From Asparagopsis taxiformis (Eukaryota; Rhodophyta; Florideophyceae; Bonnemaisoniales; Bonnemaisoniaceae), in NCBI GenBank assembly GCA_030407315.1, contig JALQPE010001750.1, positions 1 through 64,000 of the forward strand: a stretch of DNA of 64,000 nt, read 5' to 3'. The notes under the pieces were generated by a model. It saw nothing but the letters and a program-made list of their open reading frames with translations. It was not told the DNA's origin and did no database searches. Shown here one piece after another: positions 21,840-32,130 of this stretch. Position numbers and translations under genes: made by a program. Position 1 is the stretch's first letter. Every line of letters begins with the position of its first letter.

Positions 21840-23150
21840 TCAATATTTCGTATGAGGTGGAGAGACACCATTTGCGAGACGTGACGCTCTATTTCTCAAC
21901 ACAACTTGGCTCGCACAGTGAATTCCACCATACATGCACGTGATAGCACTGAAATCAAGATATTCTACTGTTCCAGAGAAAAGCGAAGAGGTGGCGATTC
22001 GTCTTGCCGAATTCTTCTCTATGGAAACGATTTTTCCTCTGCCAAGGTTGAGAATGTTGCATCCATAGTTCAATTGTTCCTCACTTGAAATTGGGATGAT
22101 GGAAAAACCTTTCTCTCGAAGATACGTAGAAAACTCAACATCCTTGCGTACTAATCGATATCTACCAATAGTTGACAGAGATGTGACATCTGCACTGGGA
22201 GATGGGCTATACACATACTCATCAACTACGCGCCTAGTAGGACTATTCTCTCCCATCATTTCTTCTAGGACGAGGCAACAATTTTCGGACAGTACGTTAA
22301 ACACAGTGTCAAGGTGCATACGTTCTTGTCTTTTCTCTAATTCGTCTTTGACAACAGCCACAGCCTCAGTTCCGATGAGATCCTCTTTCAATAAATATTC
22401 CACAGCAGTCTGATTGGAACGTGGACCAATTCCTATGAACGAAAGTTTGTCACCAACTGGGAAGAAATCGCCACCCTCTAGATGACCAGGTGGTGGAATA
22501 CGTCCGATTATATTTAAACCAAGTTTTTTGAAGCAAAACTGCATAATGTCAACCTCTCGTTCGCGCTGGGGGGAACCAAGCCTCGCCATGACTATGCCCT
22601 TTCGTGTCGTAATTTGCTGATCTCGCACAAAAATGATATTGCTCAATGGGTCGAATTGGTACGATGCCTGAAAGCCTGTATCTCTCGGAGACGGAGAAAT
22701 TGTAACAGTGGGATTTGTGAAGATGATATCTACCAACTGTTGCTCTCCCATTTCTTCAATTACCATGCGCTTGTAAGCATCACTGACATAGTACTTTTCT
22801 GCTTTCGTTGTTGCCTGTTGCACGGGTGCTTGAATTGCTGTAGATGTGCTATCATTGCAGAAAGTATACTTGAGACAAGAGAAGGCAAGAGTCTCGAGTG
22901 CCACGCGATCACCAACCGAGTGGTCAATGTTAGACATGAGAATAGTGCGTACGTCTGCAACGGTTACACCATTCCTTTCCAGCACATCTACAAACGCTTG
23001 GTGTGCATCTCGAGCACGTCGAATGTTTACCGGCTTTTCATATAGTGCACCCGCAGGATGTAGAGAACCCATCGTTTTAGACAGAGCGGAGGGTGTGCAG
23101 ACTATCACCATAGCGGCGTCATCGTTTTCGTGAAGCTGTCCAGTTTGCAT
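21840..23150 (-). CDS. Arginine deiminase
   Basis: 436 residues counting from the ATG at 23150; a GTG seven codons upstream is also open. It converts L-arginine to citrulline and ammonia (EC 3.5.3.6). Family marks are all present, numbered from that ATG: IIFVRDQ (near 177), GHLEGGD (E225, D228), MHLDTVF (H279, D281) and the catalytic Cys in GGIHCAS (C412). It has the length and order of the bacterial enzyme. Eukaryotic arginine deiminases occur in some protists and algae, and were probably acquired from bacteria. No clear transit peptide is seen, so a cytosolic location is the simplest reading. It is transcribed divergently from RPS3. Confidence 0.88.
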   Translation of the reverse strand: MQTGQLHENDDAAMVIVCTPSALSKTMGSLHPAGALYEKPVNIRRARDAHQAFVDVLERNGVTVADVRTILMSNIDHSVGDRVALETLAFSCLKYTFCNDSTSTAIQAPVQQATTKAEKYYVSDAYKRMVIEEMGEQQLVDIIFTNPTVTISPSPRDTGFQASYQFDPLSNIIFVRDQQITTRKGIVMARLGSPQREREVDIMQFCFKKLGLNIIGRIPPPGHLEGGDFFPVGDKLSFIGIGPRSNQTAVEYLLKEDLIGTEAVAVVKDELEKRQERMHLDTVFNVLSENCCLVLEEMMGENSPTRRVVDEYVYSPSPSADVTSLSTIGRYRLVRKDVEFSTYLREKGFSIIPISSEEQLNYGCNILNLGRGKIVSIEKNSARRIATSSLFSGTVEYLDFSAITCMYGGIHCASQVVLRNRASRLANGVSPPHTKY

Positions 23151-23846
23151 TTTAGCTTGCGGTTGTCGCACACGTGGGGAACATGAACAATAAAATGAAG
23201 CTTCACGTAAATACTGGAACTCTGAAGACCAGAGTCATACATATTCGTCGTGGAAGCTGATTGTTCAAGTCGACATGAATTGTACAGTTACAATATATGG
23301 TGATGTTAGAATGACAAATGATGTGAATTCCGAATCACCTGCCCGCTCCATGTGAGAAGATACGAGAGGCTGCAAATTGCACTTGATGACAAAGCCGTCT
23401 AAAAATTGTACTCAACGACTTTTGTGATTTGGTGTTCTCAACTCGACAGCTTCGGCTGACGAACTGGAATCAGCAGAAACAACATCATCAAATTCACAGC
23501 AACGGAGTGGAACCATAGCCGAGCGTTTCGCAACCGCGCGTTGAGAGAGTGGATTCTCTTCTTCGGTCGCTGGACTTCGAATCGTACAAACGTGAAATAG
23601 AAAATGTTTTTCAATAAATACTTCCCATCAACAATTTCTTTTCATCATAAGCAATTAAAAATAATAATTTCAATTATGCAACTTTGCCCTAGCTCAGCAA
23701 CCTGCCCCCCCGACGCCGCCATTATCCCCCCTACGGTGTCATTGAATCGTTGCGCACTCGCTTGACCCAACTACCGCAGCCCACTCCTACATCTCGCCGT
23801 CGTCGATCGACTGCTGCAATCCCAATTTTCCTAGCTACAGGGAAAA
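23151..23846. other. Divergent promoter region, arginine deiminase / RPS3
   Basis: About 0.7 kb without a gene. The right part (23695-23840) is C-rich and contains the likely 5' leader of RPS3. 23600-23680 is AT-rich. No clear TATA box is tied to either gene. Confidence 0.5.
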
Positions 23847-24756
23847 ATGTCTGCGCAAATCTCAAAGAAGAAAAAGTTTGTCGCCGATGGTGTGCTCTAC
23901 GCCGAACTCAATGAGTTGCTGACGCGCGAATTGGCTGAAGAGGGTTACTCCGGTGTCGAGGTTCGAGTCACCCCCTCTAAGACGGAGGTCGTGATCCGAG
24001 CTACTCGTACACAATCAGTTCTTGGCGAGAAAGGACGCCGCATTCGCGAGCTAACTGCTGTTGTCCAAAAGCGTTTTGCTTTCCCTGAAAACTCTGTCGA
24101 GCTGTTTGTCGAGAAGGTCGCCAATCGTGGTCTGTGCGCCATTGCTCAAGCGGAGAGCTTGAGGTATAAGCTTGTCGGCGGACTTGCTGTTCGTCGTGCA
24201 TGCTATGGAGTTTTGCGATTTGTGATGGAAAATGGTGCCAAGGTAGGTTATACGATTTTTTTGTTTTGCTCGACTGCCACGGTTCATATTATCCATTCGA
24301 CATTTGCTCAGCTTTTGTCCCAGACTACGCGTATTTTTCCCAGTCTCATCGTCCTGCGGGTTCAGGGTCCCTATGCGTGTATTCAGTCAGTTCGACATAT
24401 GCCCAGGATACTGATTTCTAACCGATGTTTCTAAACTTGGTACTGGTTGTGCATGTCAGGGATGTTCGGTTTCGGTGTCCGGAAAGCTTCGCGCTCAGCG
24501 TGCAAAAACAATGAAATTCAGTGACGGGTATATGATTTCATCTGGTCACCCAGTGAAAGAGTATGTAGACACTGCGTACCGCCATGTGCTGCTACGACAG
24601 GGTGTGCTTGGTATCAAAGTGATGATCATGCTCCCGCACGATCCGACTGGCAAGACAGGTCCGCAAAAGCCTCTTCCAGATGTTGTGACAGTATTGGAAC
24701 CAAAGGAGGAGTACGTGCCCCCAGCTCCGGCAGTTGCGCCTGTTGCCGTGATGTAA
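23847..24756 (+). CDS. RPS3: Cytosolic ribosomal protein S3 (uS3), one intron
   Basis: Two exons, 23847-24242 and 24460-24756, join in phase 0 (GGTGCCAAG | GGATGTTCG) to give 230 residues. That is about the usual length for eukaryotic S3. The protein forms part of the 40S head at the mRNA entry channel. Exon 1 holds the KH domain ([18 protein letters not shown]; residues about 52-69). Exon 2 holds the C-terminal S3 domain ([14 protein letters not shown]...DGYMISSG) and an Ala/Pro-rich tail. Without splicing, exon 1 runs into intron-coded residues that no S3 protein has. The intron is required by the family alignment ([18 protein letters not shown]). Confidence 0.95.
24243..24459 (+). other. 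Spliceosomal intron of RPS3
   Basis: 217 bp with donor GTAGGT, acceptor TGTCAG and a plausible branch site CTAAC about 40 bases before the acceptor (near 24418). It interrupts codon boundary 132/133. It is one of only two introns evident in the gene island, both in ribosomal protein genes. Confidence 0.9.
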
Positions 24757-26930
24757 ATGTGATGTAAACGTCGAGAGATTGGTTTCTAAATGCTTTGCTG
24801 TTGAATAGATTTGATGCGTGGGTAGGTGATAGACGGAGCAATCATCCTAGAAGCGTGCATTGTCGTGAGAATCACGTGGCAACAGCACACGAAAAGGGTT
24901 ACATATTTGAAGGGATCGATGTCATGCAGCCATCAAAAGTCGCGTATGTCTATGCATACTCGGCGTACATATCGGAAAGTGTTGACGTACATGCTGTTGA
25001 CAGAGAGGTTTGAAGTAATTTGAGCGGTTTGCGTGACAAATTTGGCTGACGTGCTCTTCGCGAACGAGAAACTAGACGTATTTTCAGTCACTCGTGGATC
25101 GGATCGATACAGGGTAAGGCGGTTGTGATGATCACAAGTGCAAATCGCTTATAAAGTTGGAATATAGATATGGTGGGTGGTGACAGTCAACTGCGATGGT
25201 GGCATGGTCGAAAGGCATAATTGAATTTCTGGCCTGGGTTTGGATTATAAAACGAGTTGCTAGGTGCACTAGCGAGTAGGTTTGCATGGCAGCGATGGCA
25301 AGTGTGTGGTGTGGTGGGCCGCAGCGGAGTTGAGCCGCGCCTCAAGCGCGCGCGCGTTGCGGTTTTGTTTTGCGTCAGGGCCGGGCTGGGATGGAAGGAA
25401 TGGCGATGGAATGTCAGCAGTACGTGATTGAATTGGGGAAAAGTATGAAATAATCGGGACGTGCCGTTGAGGAGTTTGTCCAATGAAGACGTCTGTGTTG
25501 ATCTTGCGTCTGCATTACGGGTGTCCAGTGGTAGTGAGAGGAGAAGGATGCGTCCTGGCGTGCTAGTGCGGTACAGAGCGAGCACTTTGCACGTGGAATC
25601 ACACGGGACGGGTGCGGGGCGGCCGAAGCTTTCGTGTATCGGCATTTGAGTGTACGGAGTGCTGTGTATGAAGACGTGGCAGTGCAATGGTAGTGTGTTG
25701 TGTGGACATAACAGCATGTTGAAAGGTGGTACACGAGGGCGTGATGGTGGACCGGGCGGGGCTGAACGGGGCGTCGTTGGGCGGGCACTGTACAGTACGA
25801 GTGGTGTGGAAATGGGTTGTATGTATCGAATTTGCGTCAGTAACGGAAGAAACGATGCAGGAGGCCAGAGAGCGGAGTGGAACAGCAAGTGTACTGTAGT
25901 GTACGCGCGCACACGGCGGCCGTTGGCGACCGAGTGCTGTTGTTGGTGGCCGCAGAGCGACTGTACAGTCGGGCCAATATATAATTATATCGTGGAGGGC
26001 ATGTCATGGCATATGTTAGTAACGAGCAAGACGGACGGAAGTTGCGTGAAAGAAAAGTCATCGGCACGCGTCTTGTTTGAAACATATGTTGGCTGCTGTC
26101 AGGTCAGGCCAACTGCTCTGCGCGACGGCGCAGATCCACAACTTAGCAGTCGGGAGGCACGCATCACAGTACATATATGTTGTAACGAGATGTTAATCTG
26201 CCGCGCACTACTGTACCGTACAGCGCAGTGCATACGCACGTCGATGTATGTATGTTGGGCCATCGAACAAGAGATCTGCAGTACTGTACCCTGATTGCAT
26301 CCAGCCAACCAAGCCTGCCGACTCGACGCGCCCGGACTTGCCTGCCTAATAGCTCCGCGTCATCCACTCGGTTCTACAAGGCAAGACACAGTTTTGGGTG
26401 AGCGTCCCAGCTTGCAACATCTCGTTGGCCTACTGATATTTGTAATCGTTCCAAACTCCTTTTGACGGCACGTTGAAGCAACACACACTTGGCGTTAGCT
26501 GTTTCAGAAGAGTAAGCGTAATATAAACATATTGTACTCGTGCCACATTACAGGTAAGATACGCTCGACGTATAGAAACCCTTCTGCATCGCCACAAGAT
26601 GGTCCACGTCGCATTAAAATTATTTAGTCCCAATCCCGCGGTTTTTTTTGTTAAATGCGCCTCTCTACTCCAACTTTGTGTTATGATCCCAAACCTTGCA
26701 CACACCACCACTCAGTCCTGAGACGGTAGCATCTTATGACCACCCTGCGCCACATTCGGCATCAGTCCGCCCACGGTCCGTGGCGCTTCGCCCAGCCCAC
26801 TTCTCCCGCATCCTTCTACATAAACATTCACTTGCTCTCCAAACTCTAATCTTCCCATGCACAAACCTCGCTTCAACAACATCATCATTAACGCATACGC
26901 TCACGCCATACTCCCTTCAATCAATCCACC
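24757..26930. other. 2.2-kb intergenic stretch
   Basis: No gene is supported. Two long but mutually overlapping ORFs on opposite strands (25187-25912 minus; 25650-26294 plus) have low-complexity translations and no family resemblance. CTGTACAG-type dyads recur at about 25790, 25965 and 26212. 26400-26700 is AT-rich and 26700-26930 is C/A-rich, the probable leader of the next gene. Confidence 0.5.
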
Positions 26931-28379
26931 ATGCCCATTAATACCACTCCGCTGCGCGATTATTCCGAGCAAGAACTGCGAGCGCTACCAGCAGACAGCC
27001 GTCTCCTTTTCGCTGATAACGTCAGCAATGGCATCCTCACCTGGCACGCTTCCGAAAACCCTTCAAACACACACCGGCGCCGCAGAGTCCTCCAGGATGA
27101 TTCAACTGTCACTCCACAGCAATTCAAACAAGTCCTTTCACACATCCGCGCCCTTCGTTGCATTTCCCGCGGCTTATCATCTTTCTCATTCTATCCAACC
27201 ACTGAACAGCAATGTCAAGTCAACAACTTTCTCTGGCGCGCCGCAAACAATGTTTCTTTCGATGCCAGAGAAGCTGCCACTCTCTTCCAGCGTACCGTCT
27301 TCATTATCAGCATGCCATCTACCCTCTTCGACTACCTCACAAAAGTCACCTGGACCCAACTTCAGGACGTCATTTTATTCACTCTCACCAATCTTGCAAA
27401 CGGCTCAAATGGCCTTCACGTCCTGCGAAATGAACTAGCTCCATCTCTCGCCTCCCGTCTCGATCATTACTTGCCTGATGCCAACCCCCAATCAACTTGC
27501 GACCCTATCGCATTTCGTAACATGCTTGATTACGTAATGGACCGCATCGTCTCTGTCGGTCCGTGGGTTATGCCCACTACGCTGTGCTATCTTTCTGCTT
27601 CTGACATGACAGAACTGCTCGCTCAGCGCTATGACAGACCCATATTTGCCACTCCAGAAAGATTTGAGCTCATGCACAGCATGGTGTGGAATATTTATCG
27701 CGATTGGCAGACCTACCGAGAGGTTCTCGTTCAACTCGGCGGTCGCACTCGCCCGGATGCACTCGAGACTATGGCCAATATCATATCTAGGCGTGCCCAG
27801 GGTTTTCTCGATCAGAGCATCCGAGCGGTTTTGCGAATTTCTTCAAACATGCAGTTCTGCGACGAAACTTCGCTGCCGCAGAGAAATACACAAGGGCCTC
27901 CTTCGCCACCCGTTCCAGCAGTGAATAGTTACCTCTCTCTTCTCCCAACCGACGTCGTCTTGGGAAAACTCATTCCTAAGCTATGTGATGTTTATTCCAC
28001 CGATGACGATTGCCATCGCATGGCAGCTTCATCTAGTCCGATATTGGACGTGCCCACTGAGCCGACGCTGCCACCCAGTGTTCCCTTCTCCTTGAAACAT
28101 CTTGTGTTGGAGGATCGGATTCTGCTGCAGCTATACCGAAGTTGTGACCCAGACGATGACGAGGAGATGCGCGAAGCCGAAGAACCACCACATGCGGTGT
28201 CAGAAGATAGCGAGAATGAGATTCATCCGCAAGAACCGGAGCGTCGTGCTGAACCGGGCGCGGAGAGTCCTCGCAGAAGAAGGCTAGATGAACAAGGTTC
28301 GTTCCACAGGGTCTCGAATGACACAGACAGTGATAGTTCTCCCGATGTCGGCGATGCACTGGTTGAGATCGACATGTAG
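26931..28379 (+). CDS. Unknown protein with acidic C-terminal tail
   Basis: 482 residues from an ATG at 26931. Residues about 1-330 look globular and mostly helical, with many Leu, Phe and Trp (DYLTKVTWTQLQDVILFTLTN). The last 110 residues are low-complexity and acidic (DPDDDEEMREAEEPP, then alternating E/R and S/D). The tail resembles nuclear or chaperone-binding acidic regions. No enzyme motif, signal peptide or membrane segment is seen. It converges on the Nudix gene with 97 bp between stops. The uninterrupted length and lack of competing frames support a real gene; the function is not recognised. Confidence 0.8.
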   Translation: MPINTTPLRDYSEQELRALPADSRLLFADNVSNGILTWHASENPSNTHRRRRVLQDDSTVTPQQFKQVLSHIRALRCISRGLSSFSFYPTTEQQCQVNNFLWRAANNVSFDAREAATLFQRTVFIISMPSTLFDYLTKVTWTQLQDVILFTLTNLANGSNGLHVLRNELAPSLASRLDHYLPDANPQSTCDPIAFRNMLDYVMDRIVSVGPWVMPTTLCYLSASDMTELLAQRYDRPIFATPERFELMHSMVWNIYRDWQTYREVLVQLGGRTRPDALETMANIISRRAQGFLDQSIRAVLRISSNMQFCDETSLPQRNTQGPPSPPVPAVNSYLSLLPTDVVLGKLIPKLCDVYSTDDDCHRMAASSSPILDVPTEPTLPPSVPFSLKHLVLEDRILLQLYRSCDPDDDEEMREAEEPPHAVSEDSENEIHPQEPERRAEPGAESPRRRRLDEQGSFHRVSNDTDSDSSPDVGDALVEIDM

Positions 28380-28476
28380 CAATTGTGTATGCAAACAAAA
28401 TTGCAGTGTATGTATATATCAATAACTTTGTAAATGTGCTGCTCCCTTGTGTGCGATGTTGGTATTTATAAAAGGG

Positions 28477-29070
28477 CTAGAGTTGGTACAAGTTTCTGAT
28501 TGCGTTTGTGATAGTAGCCTGTAAGCCTTCCACAAGCGGTAATTGGTTTACTTGAGCGATTGGGTAGAACTTGGCATCGGCTGCATCGTCGGCCGCGATC
28601 GGGTTAGTGGGAGAAATCTCGAAACCTGCAAAAATATGCAGTTGCCATGGCGGGGCGTCTTGCACGGAGACGATAACAGTGTCAATTGGATGTGGCTTCA
28701 ATTTCACATCGGCGCTGGAAATACCTGTTTCTTCTTGTAATTCTCTTGCCGCGCCATCAAAAAGAGATTCGCCATGACCTAAGCTACCGCCCGGTAGAGC
28801 CCATAAGCCGAGATTGGGCTGTTTGCCTCGCTTGACAAGGAGGACTGACTCCGGCGGCATATTGATTTGCGCAACGTTACCTTTTGTTCGGAATAGTGCC
28901 ACTGCGACTCCCACGTTGGCAGTTTCAAAATTTTGATCGTCTGATGATCTGCATGTGCAGAGATGGCGCTGCACGATTGTAGGCTGGTGTGTGGACGGTG
29001 CAGTGGCGTGGAGAAATAGTGTTGAAAGCCGCATGTTCAGCAGGGCTTTGATTGTTGAAGTTGGTTTCAT
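28477..29070 (-). CDS. Nudix hydrolase, probably organelle-targeted
   Basis: 197 residues from the ATG at 29070. The Nudix box GX5EX7REUXEEXGU is complete at residues 95-117 (G95, E101, R109, E110, E113, E114, G116). These enzymes hydrolyse nucleoside diphosphates linked to another moiety, using Mg2+ held by the box glutamates. The substrate cannot be told. The first 40 residues are basic, hydroxylated and free of acidic residues (LLNMRLSTLFLHATAPS), which suggests a mitochondrial or plastid presequence. The overall plan, with LLVKRGKQPNLGLWALPGG before the box, resembles the ADP-ribose pyrophosphatase-like group. Confidence 0.88.
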   Translation of the reverse strand: MKPTSTIKALLNMRLSTLFLHATAPSTHQPTIVQRHLCTCRSSDDQNFETANVGVAVALFRTKGNVAQINMPPESVLLVKRGKQPNLGLWALPGGSLGHGESLFDGAARELQEETGISSADVKLKPHPIDTVIVSVQDAPPWQLHIFAGFEISPTNPIAADDAADAKFYPIAQVNQLPLVEGLQATITNAIRNLYQL

Positions 29071-29945
29071 CTATGATAGTGGTGGCAAAAATGTATGGTG
29101 CGCATTGGCAATGAAGAGCTGTCGCGGAAACAGTTCAGCGACTACGATTTAGGTCGGAGGATCTGTTTGACCGAAATCGTTACCCAAGCACGCGATAGGA
29201 GCAGAACATGCCAACAACTTGGCAGATACAGACCGTCCGCGCAGGTAATTCTGCCGCTGGCACTACAACAGTAAACTATCTAAATTTAGATTCTACGCCA
29301 GGGAGTACTTGGCATGCTTTCCATGGCCAATAAATTTACCAATAGTATATGCCTGGGACAAACTGTCCCCATCCTGTTGTGACTTTTAATTGGACGTGCT
29401 CCGTCCACAAGTGTAATGAACGCCGCTGCAACATTTTGCCCTCCGAGCACCATCACACCCGATAAATTCGAGATCACAGCCCTCTTTGAATGTATAACGA
29501 AGTCATGTTCCAAGTTGTGCACTAAAAATTGAGCATCGTACTAGGAAAACATTGCAGCTTCCGAATTGGTGTTCATCGTAATGTGCTCTGTGATGTTAAC
29601 TCAGAACTCCGATTGTGCGTCAAGTGAAATTAATGAAACACTCTAACGTCTTCCTCAAATTATCTCTCCTTGTCATTGACACAAGTCCTTTCAATTTAAT
29701 TCGAACATTCAATGTGTGCTTATCATTCTCAGCATCTATTGGGTACACAAAGTCCCCTATATATGATCTAAGTTGCAGCTAGATTAACATAGATTAGGAC
29801 CCCTGATCTAAGCGTTAAATCAAACTCAAAACCGTTCTCGCCACCATTTCGCCCATACAACAATTCTGAAACTACGTTTAAACTGAGCGCTACGGCATAT
29901 CTGCTTTGTTTGATATTTCGCTCTAGCCCACAAACCCTTCTTGAA
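29071..29945. other. Divergent intergenic region, Nudix / membrane protein
   Basis: About 0.9 kb without a convincing gene. A 78-codon minus-strand ORF at 29286-29522 has no recognisable features. The region is AT-rich and should contain the promoters of both flanking genes. Confidence 0.5.
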
Positions 29946-30788
29946 ATGAAGCGATTCACAGAGCACAATCGTGTGTCTCCCCGACGAAAAAATATGCACT
30001 CGGCTCCTCGAGTTCGAGATTTCATCCTACAGATAAGACGAACCCGCCGTTTGTTGCGCCCCCATCTTCCATTGTTAACAAGGGCACTAATCTCCGTTTT
30101 CACAGCGTTCGTGCTTCGGGAAAACGCACACTTTGCAATGGGTGATACATGGCATTTCATCATGAGCACAAGTGTTATGCTTGCTTCAATGGCTTCAGTT
30201 CTTTCTCTGGTCTTTTTCGACATCAAGTTTTTCAACCTTGTCCTCATTGGATCTGTCCTTGTATGTTTCTTTGGCGATCTGTATCATTATCAGCAATTTT
30301 CTGTTGTTCAACTACTGGCTGGAACAATGTTTCAAATAACCGCACTATCTTTTTCGTCATTAGTGGGCCGTCGCAGGTCTCTCAATAAGCCTGGGCATCA
30401 GAGGCAGCGCATTCGCTCTTCTGGTGAGGTTCTAGAAATATTCAAAGATATCGAAAAAACTGACCTCGTTGAAGCAGGGATAAGAATGCAGACTACTCTG
30501 CTTGTCCTCGACTACGCATTATCCGAAAAGCTTGGACGCACTCTCTTTCTATTTACACTGCCTTTTGCACTGCTTTTTCTTGCTGGATACTGCACTCAAA
30601 GGAACGGCACCGTCGTGATTGTCCTGCTCATAGTTTTTTCTGTTGTAACAGAGAGCTCACTTGTGCTTGGGTTTAACTTCCCACAGACAGTATGCACTGC
30701 CAGTGGCGCTATTCTCGCATTATCTGTGGGACCAGGTATGCTTACAACTGATGAATGGATGGCAAGCAAGGAAGACCTTTACTTCTAG
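29946..30788 (+). CDS. Multi-pass membrane protein, SURF4/DoxX-like
   Basis: 280 residues from the ATG at 29946; an upstream TTG at 29910 is less likely. A basic N-terminal 40 residues are followed by six or seven hydrophobic spans, separated by a polar loop (GRRRSLNKPGHQRQR). The pattern LRPHLPLLTRALISVF near the start and FPQTVCTASGAILALSVGPG..TTDEW near the end resembles SURF4, whose N terminus reads similarly and whose C terminus ends in a GPG-S-DE motif. SURF4 is a cargo receptor for ER-to-Golgi export. No C-terminal di-lysine retrieval signal is present here (it ends EDLYF). Assignment is by eye and moderate. Confidence 0.6.
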   Translation: MKRFTEHNRVSPRRKNMHSAPRVRDFILQIRRTRRLLRPHLPLLTRALISVFTAFVLRENAHFAMGDTWHFIMSTSVMLASMASVLSLVFFDIKFFNLVLIGSVLVCFFGDLYHYQQFSVVQLLAGTMFQITALSFSSLVGRRRSLNKPGHQRQRIRSSGEVLEIFKDIEKTDLVEAGIRMQTTLLVLDYALSEKLGRTLFLFTLPFALLFLAGYCTQRNGTVVIVLLIVFSVVTESSLVLGFNFPQTVCTASGAILALSVGPGMLTTDEWMASKEDLYF

Positions 30789-31028
30789 GTGGGCGAATAG
30801 ACACACTGGAATGATTTTTTACCAATATCAAATTTTGAATTGTTCAAGCAATATGGTTCTGGAACGGGAGTCAAGCTACGATGGAAAATATCAATGAGGC
30901 AAAGAGGCACGGATCAACGTTTGTTGTTCATGTTGTAGCCATTTCACCTCTACGCAAAATACAGAAGAGAAACTAGATTTACACCGGGACCGTTTTTGTT
31001 AGACAGTGTGCCAATTAAATGATGAGCA

Positions 31029-31601
31029 TCATTTTCCTTGAGAGCTTTGAGAAAATCGAAGGCGGCGAAGGTTTGTTGCAATTGTGGATTGTCTCCTAGG
31101 AGATGTACTTTCGGAAATACGATCCTCGTTTTCTTGAACGGCAGAGGTTGATTCACTGATGATGTCATCGACAAAGTCCATCATCTTATCGAGGACTTCA
31201 CGCTGTTCAGGGGCATTTTCGTCAAAGTTTTCGATATACGACGAGCCGTTTCTATCGAGCATTTTTCGAGTTGCTTCCATAAACTCATGTATTACTTCAG
31301 CATCTGTACGGGCACGTTGCACTCGCAATGTTGCTAGTTCGAATTGTTCTTGTAACCTTGAGTAGAAAAAGATGTCTAGCTGATGTTGACGCGCTTCTTC
31401 AAGAAAGGCGGTGACGTGTTGAGTTTGACATAAATGGTAATATCGCAGTGCATTGTCCCTCTGTATTGTGCTCTCGTTAACTTGTGCTCTGAGCTTTTTG
31501 GAGTTTTCTTTCAAGCTTGATACAACTTCGTTCTTTTCCAGGTGCGCCGATGATGTGGAACGATTAGTGGACTTCTCTCGATACCTGGTCCCGAAGCACA
31601 T
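31029..31601 (-). CDS. Unknown coiled-coil protein
   Basis: 190 residues from an ATG at 31601, almost wholly helical. Heptad-like Leu/Ala spacing runs over residues 25-120 (NEVVSSLKENSKKLRAQVNE; LQEQFELATLRVQRARTD). A short acidic helix follows (REVLDKMMDFVDDI), then a Ser-rich basic tail. The acidic helix near the C terminus is loosely like ESCRT-III proteins, and the next gene on the same strand encodes CHMP1. Similarity is too weak to name it. It converges on the membrane-protein gene with 240 bp between stops. Confidence 0.5.
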   Translation of the reverse strand: MCFGTRYREKSTNRSTSSAHLEKNEVVSSLKENSKKLRAQVNESTIQRDNALRYYHLCQTQHVTAFLEEARQHQLDIFFYSRLQEQFELATLRVQRARTDAEVIHEFMEATRKMLDRNGSSYIENFDENAPEQREVLDKMMDFVDDIISESTSAVQENEDRISESTSPRRQSTIATNLRRLRFSQSSQGK

Positions 31602-32130
31602 TGGTTCGGTAAAATGGCAGTGGCTTAGGAAAATAATGGAGAAGACAATTCTTTAAATAACGGAAAAGGAGTGGTGCGACATCAAAAGGGCGTCGAGAAA
31701 CATCATATCACGGACCCTTTATGCATCAGTTGTTGGAATGTGCTGGTTTTACATCTGCAACAATGATGACTGTCCTCATACGGTATGCTATGCCAACGAA
31801 GCCTGCCAATTTAGACCTGGCCAGAGCACACAAGCCGAGAATACGCTGGCAGTGGCCCAAAATCGATGCGTTGGACTAATACAGTTGTACTATTTCTCGT
31901 TGTGTTGTAGGTAACGGATGGACAAAAGGCAAAGGGCTTTACTTGGTGCTGCTTGTTGGATAATTCAATACTACGTACGTCATCGGCCAGACGGGCAAGG
32001 GGTGCGAAACGATGCCGCGGATGCAAACAGTTGTTGCGCTGATGGTGCTAGAGAATATGCAATATATACATGAAATGATGATTTGATCAGCTTACAACGG
32101 TGGCATAGTGGAAGCATCTATGATCAGTGA
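31602..32130. other. Intergenic stretch upstream of the coiled-coil gene
   Basis: About 0.5 kb between two minus-strand genes. Nothing convincing is seen apart from AT-rich sequence near 32040-32090, a plausible 3' end region for CHMP1. Confidence 0.5.

Noticed and set aside
25187..26294. Two overlapping long ORFs on opposite strands (25187-25912 minus, 25650-26294 plus).
   Set aside because: They overlap each other, have low-complexity translations without motifs, and lie in a promoter-like region; no support for either.
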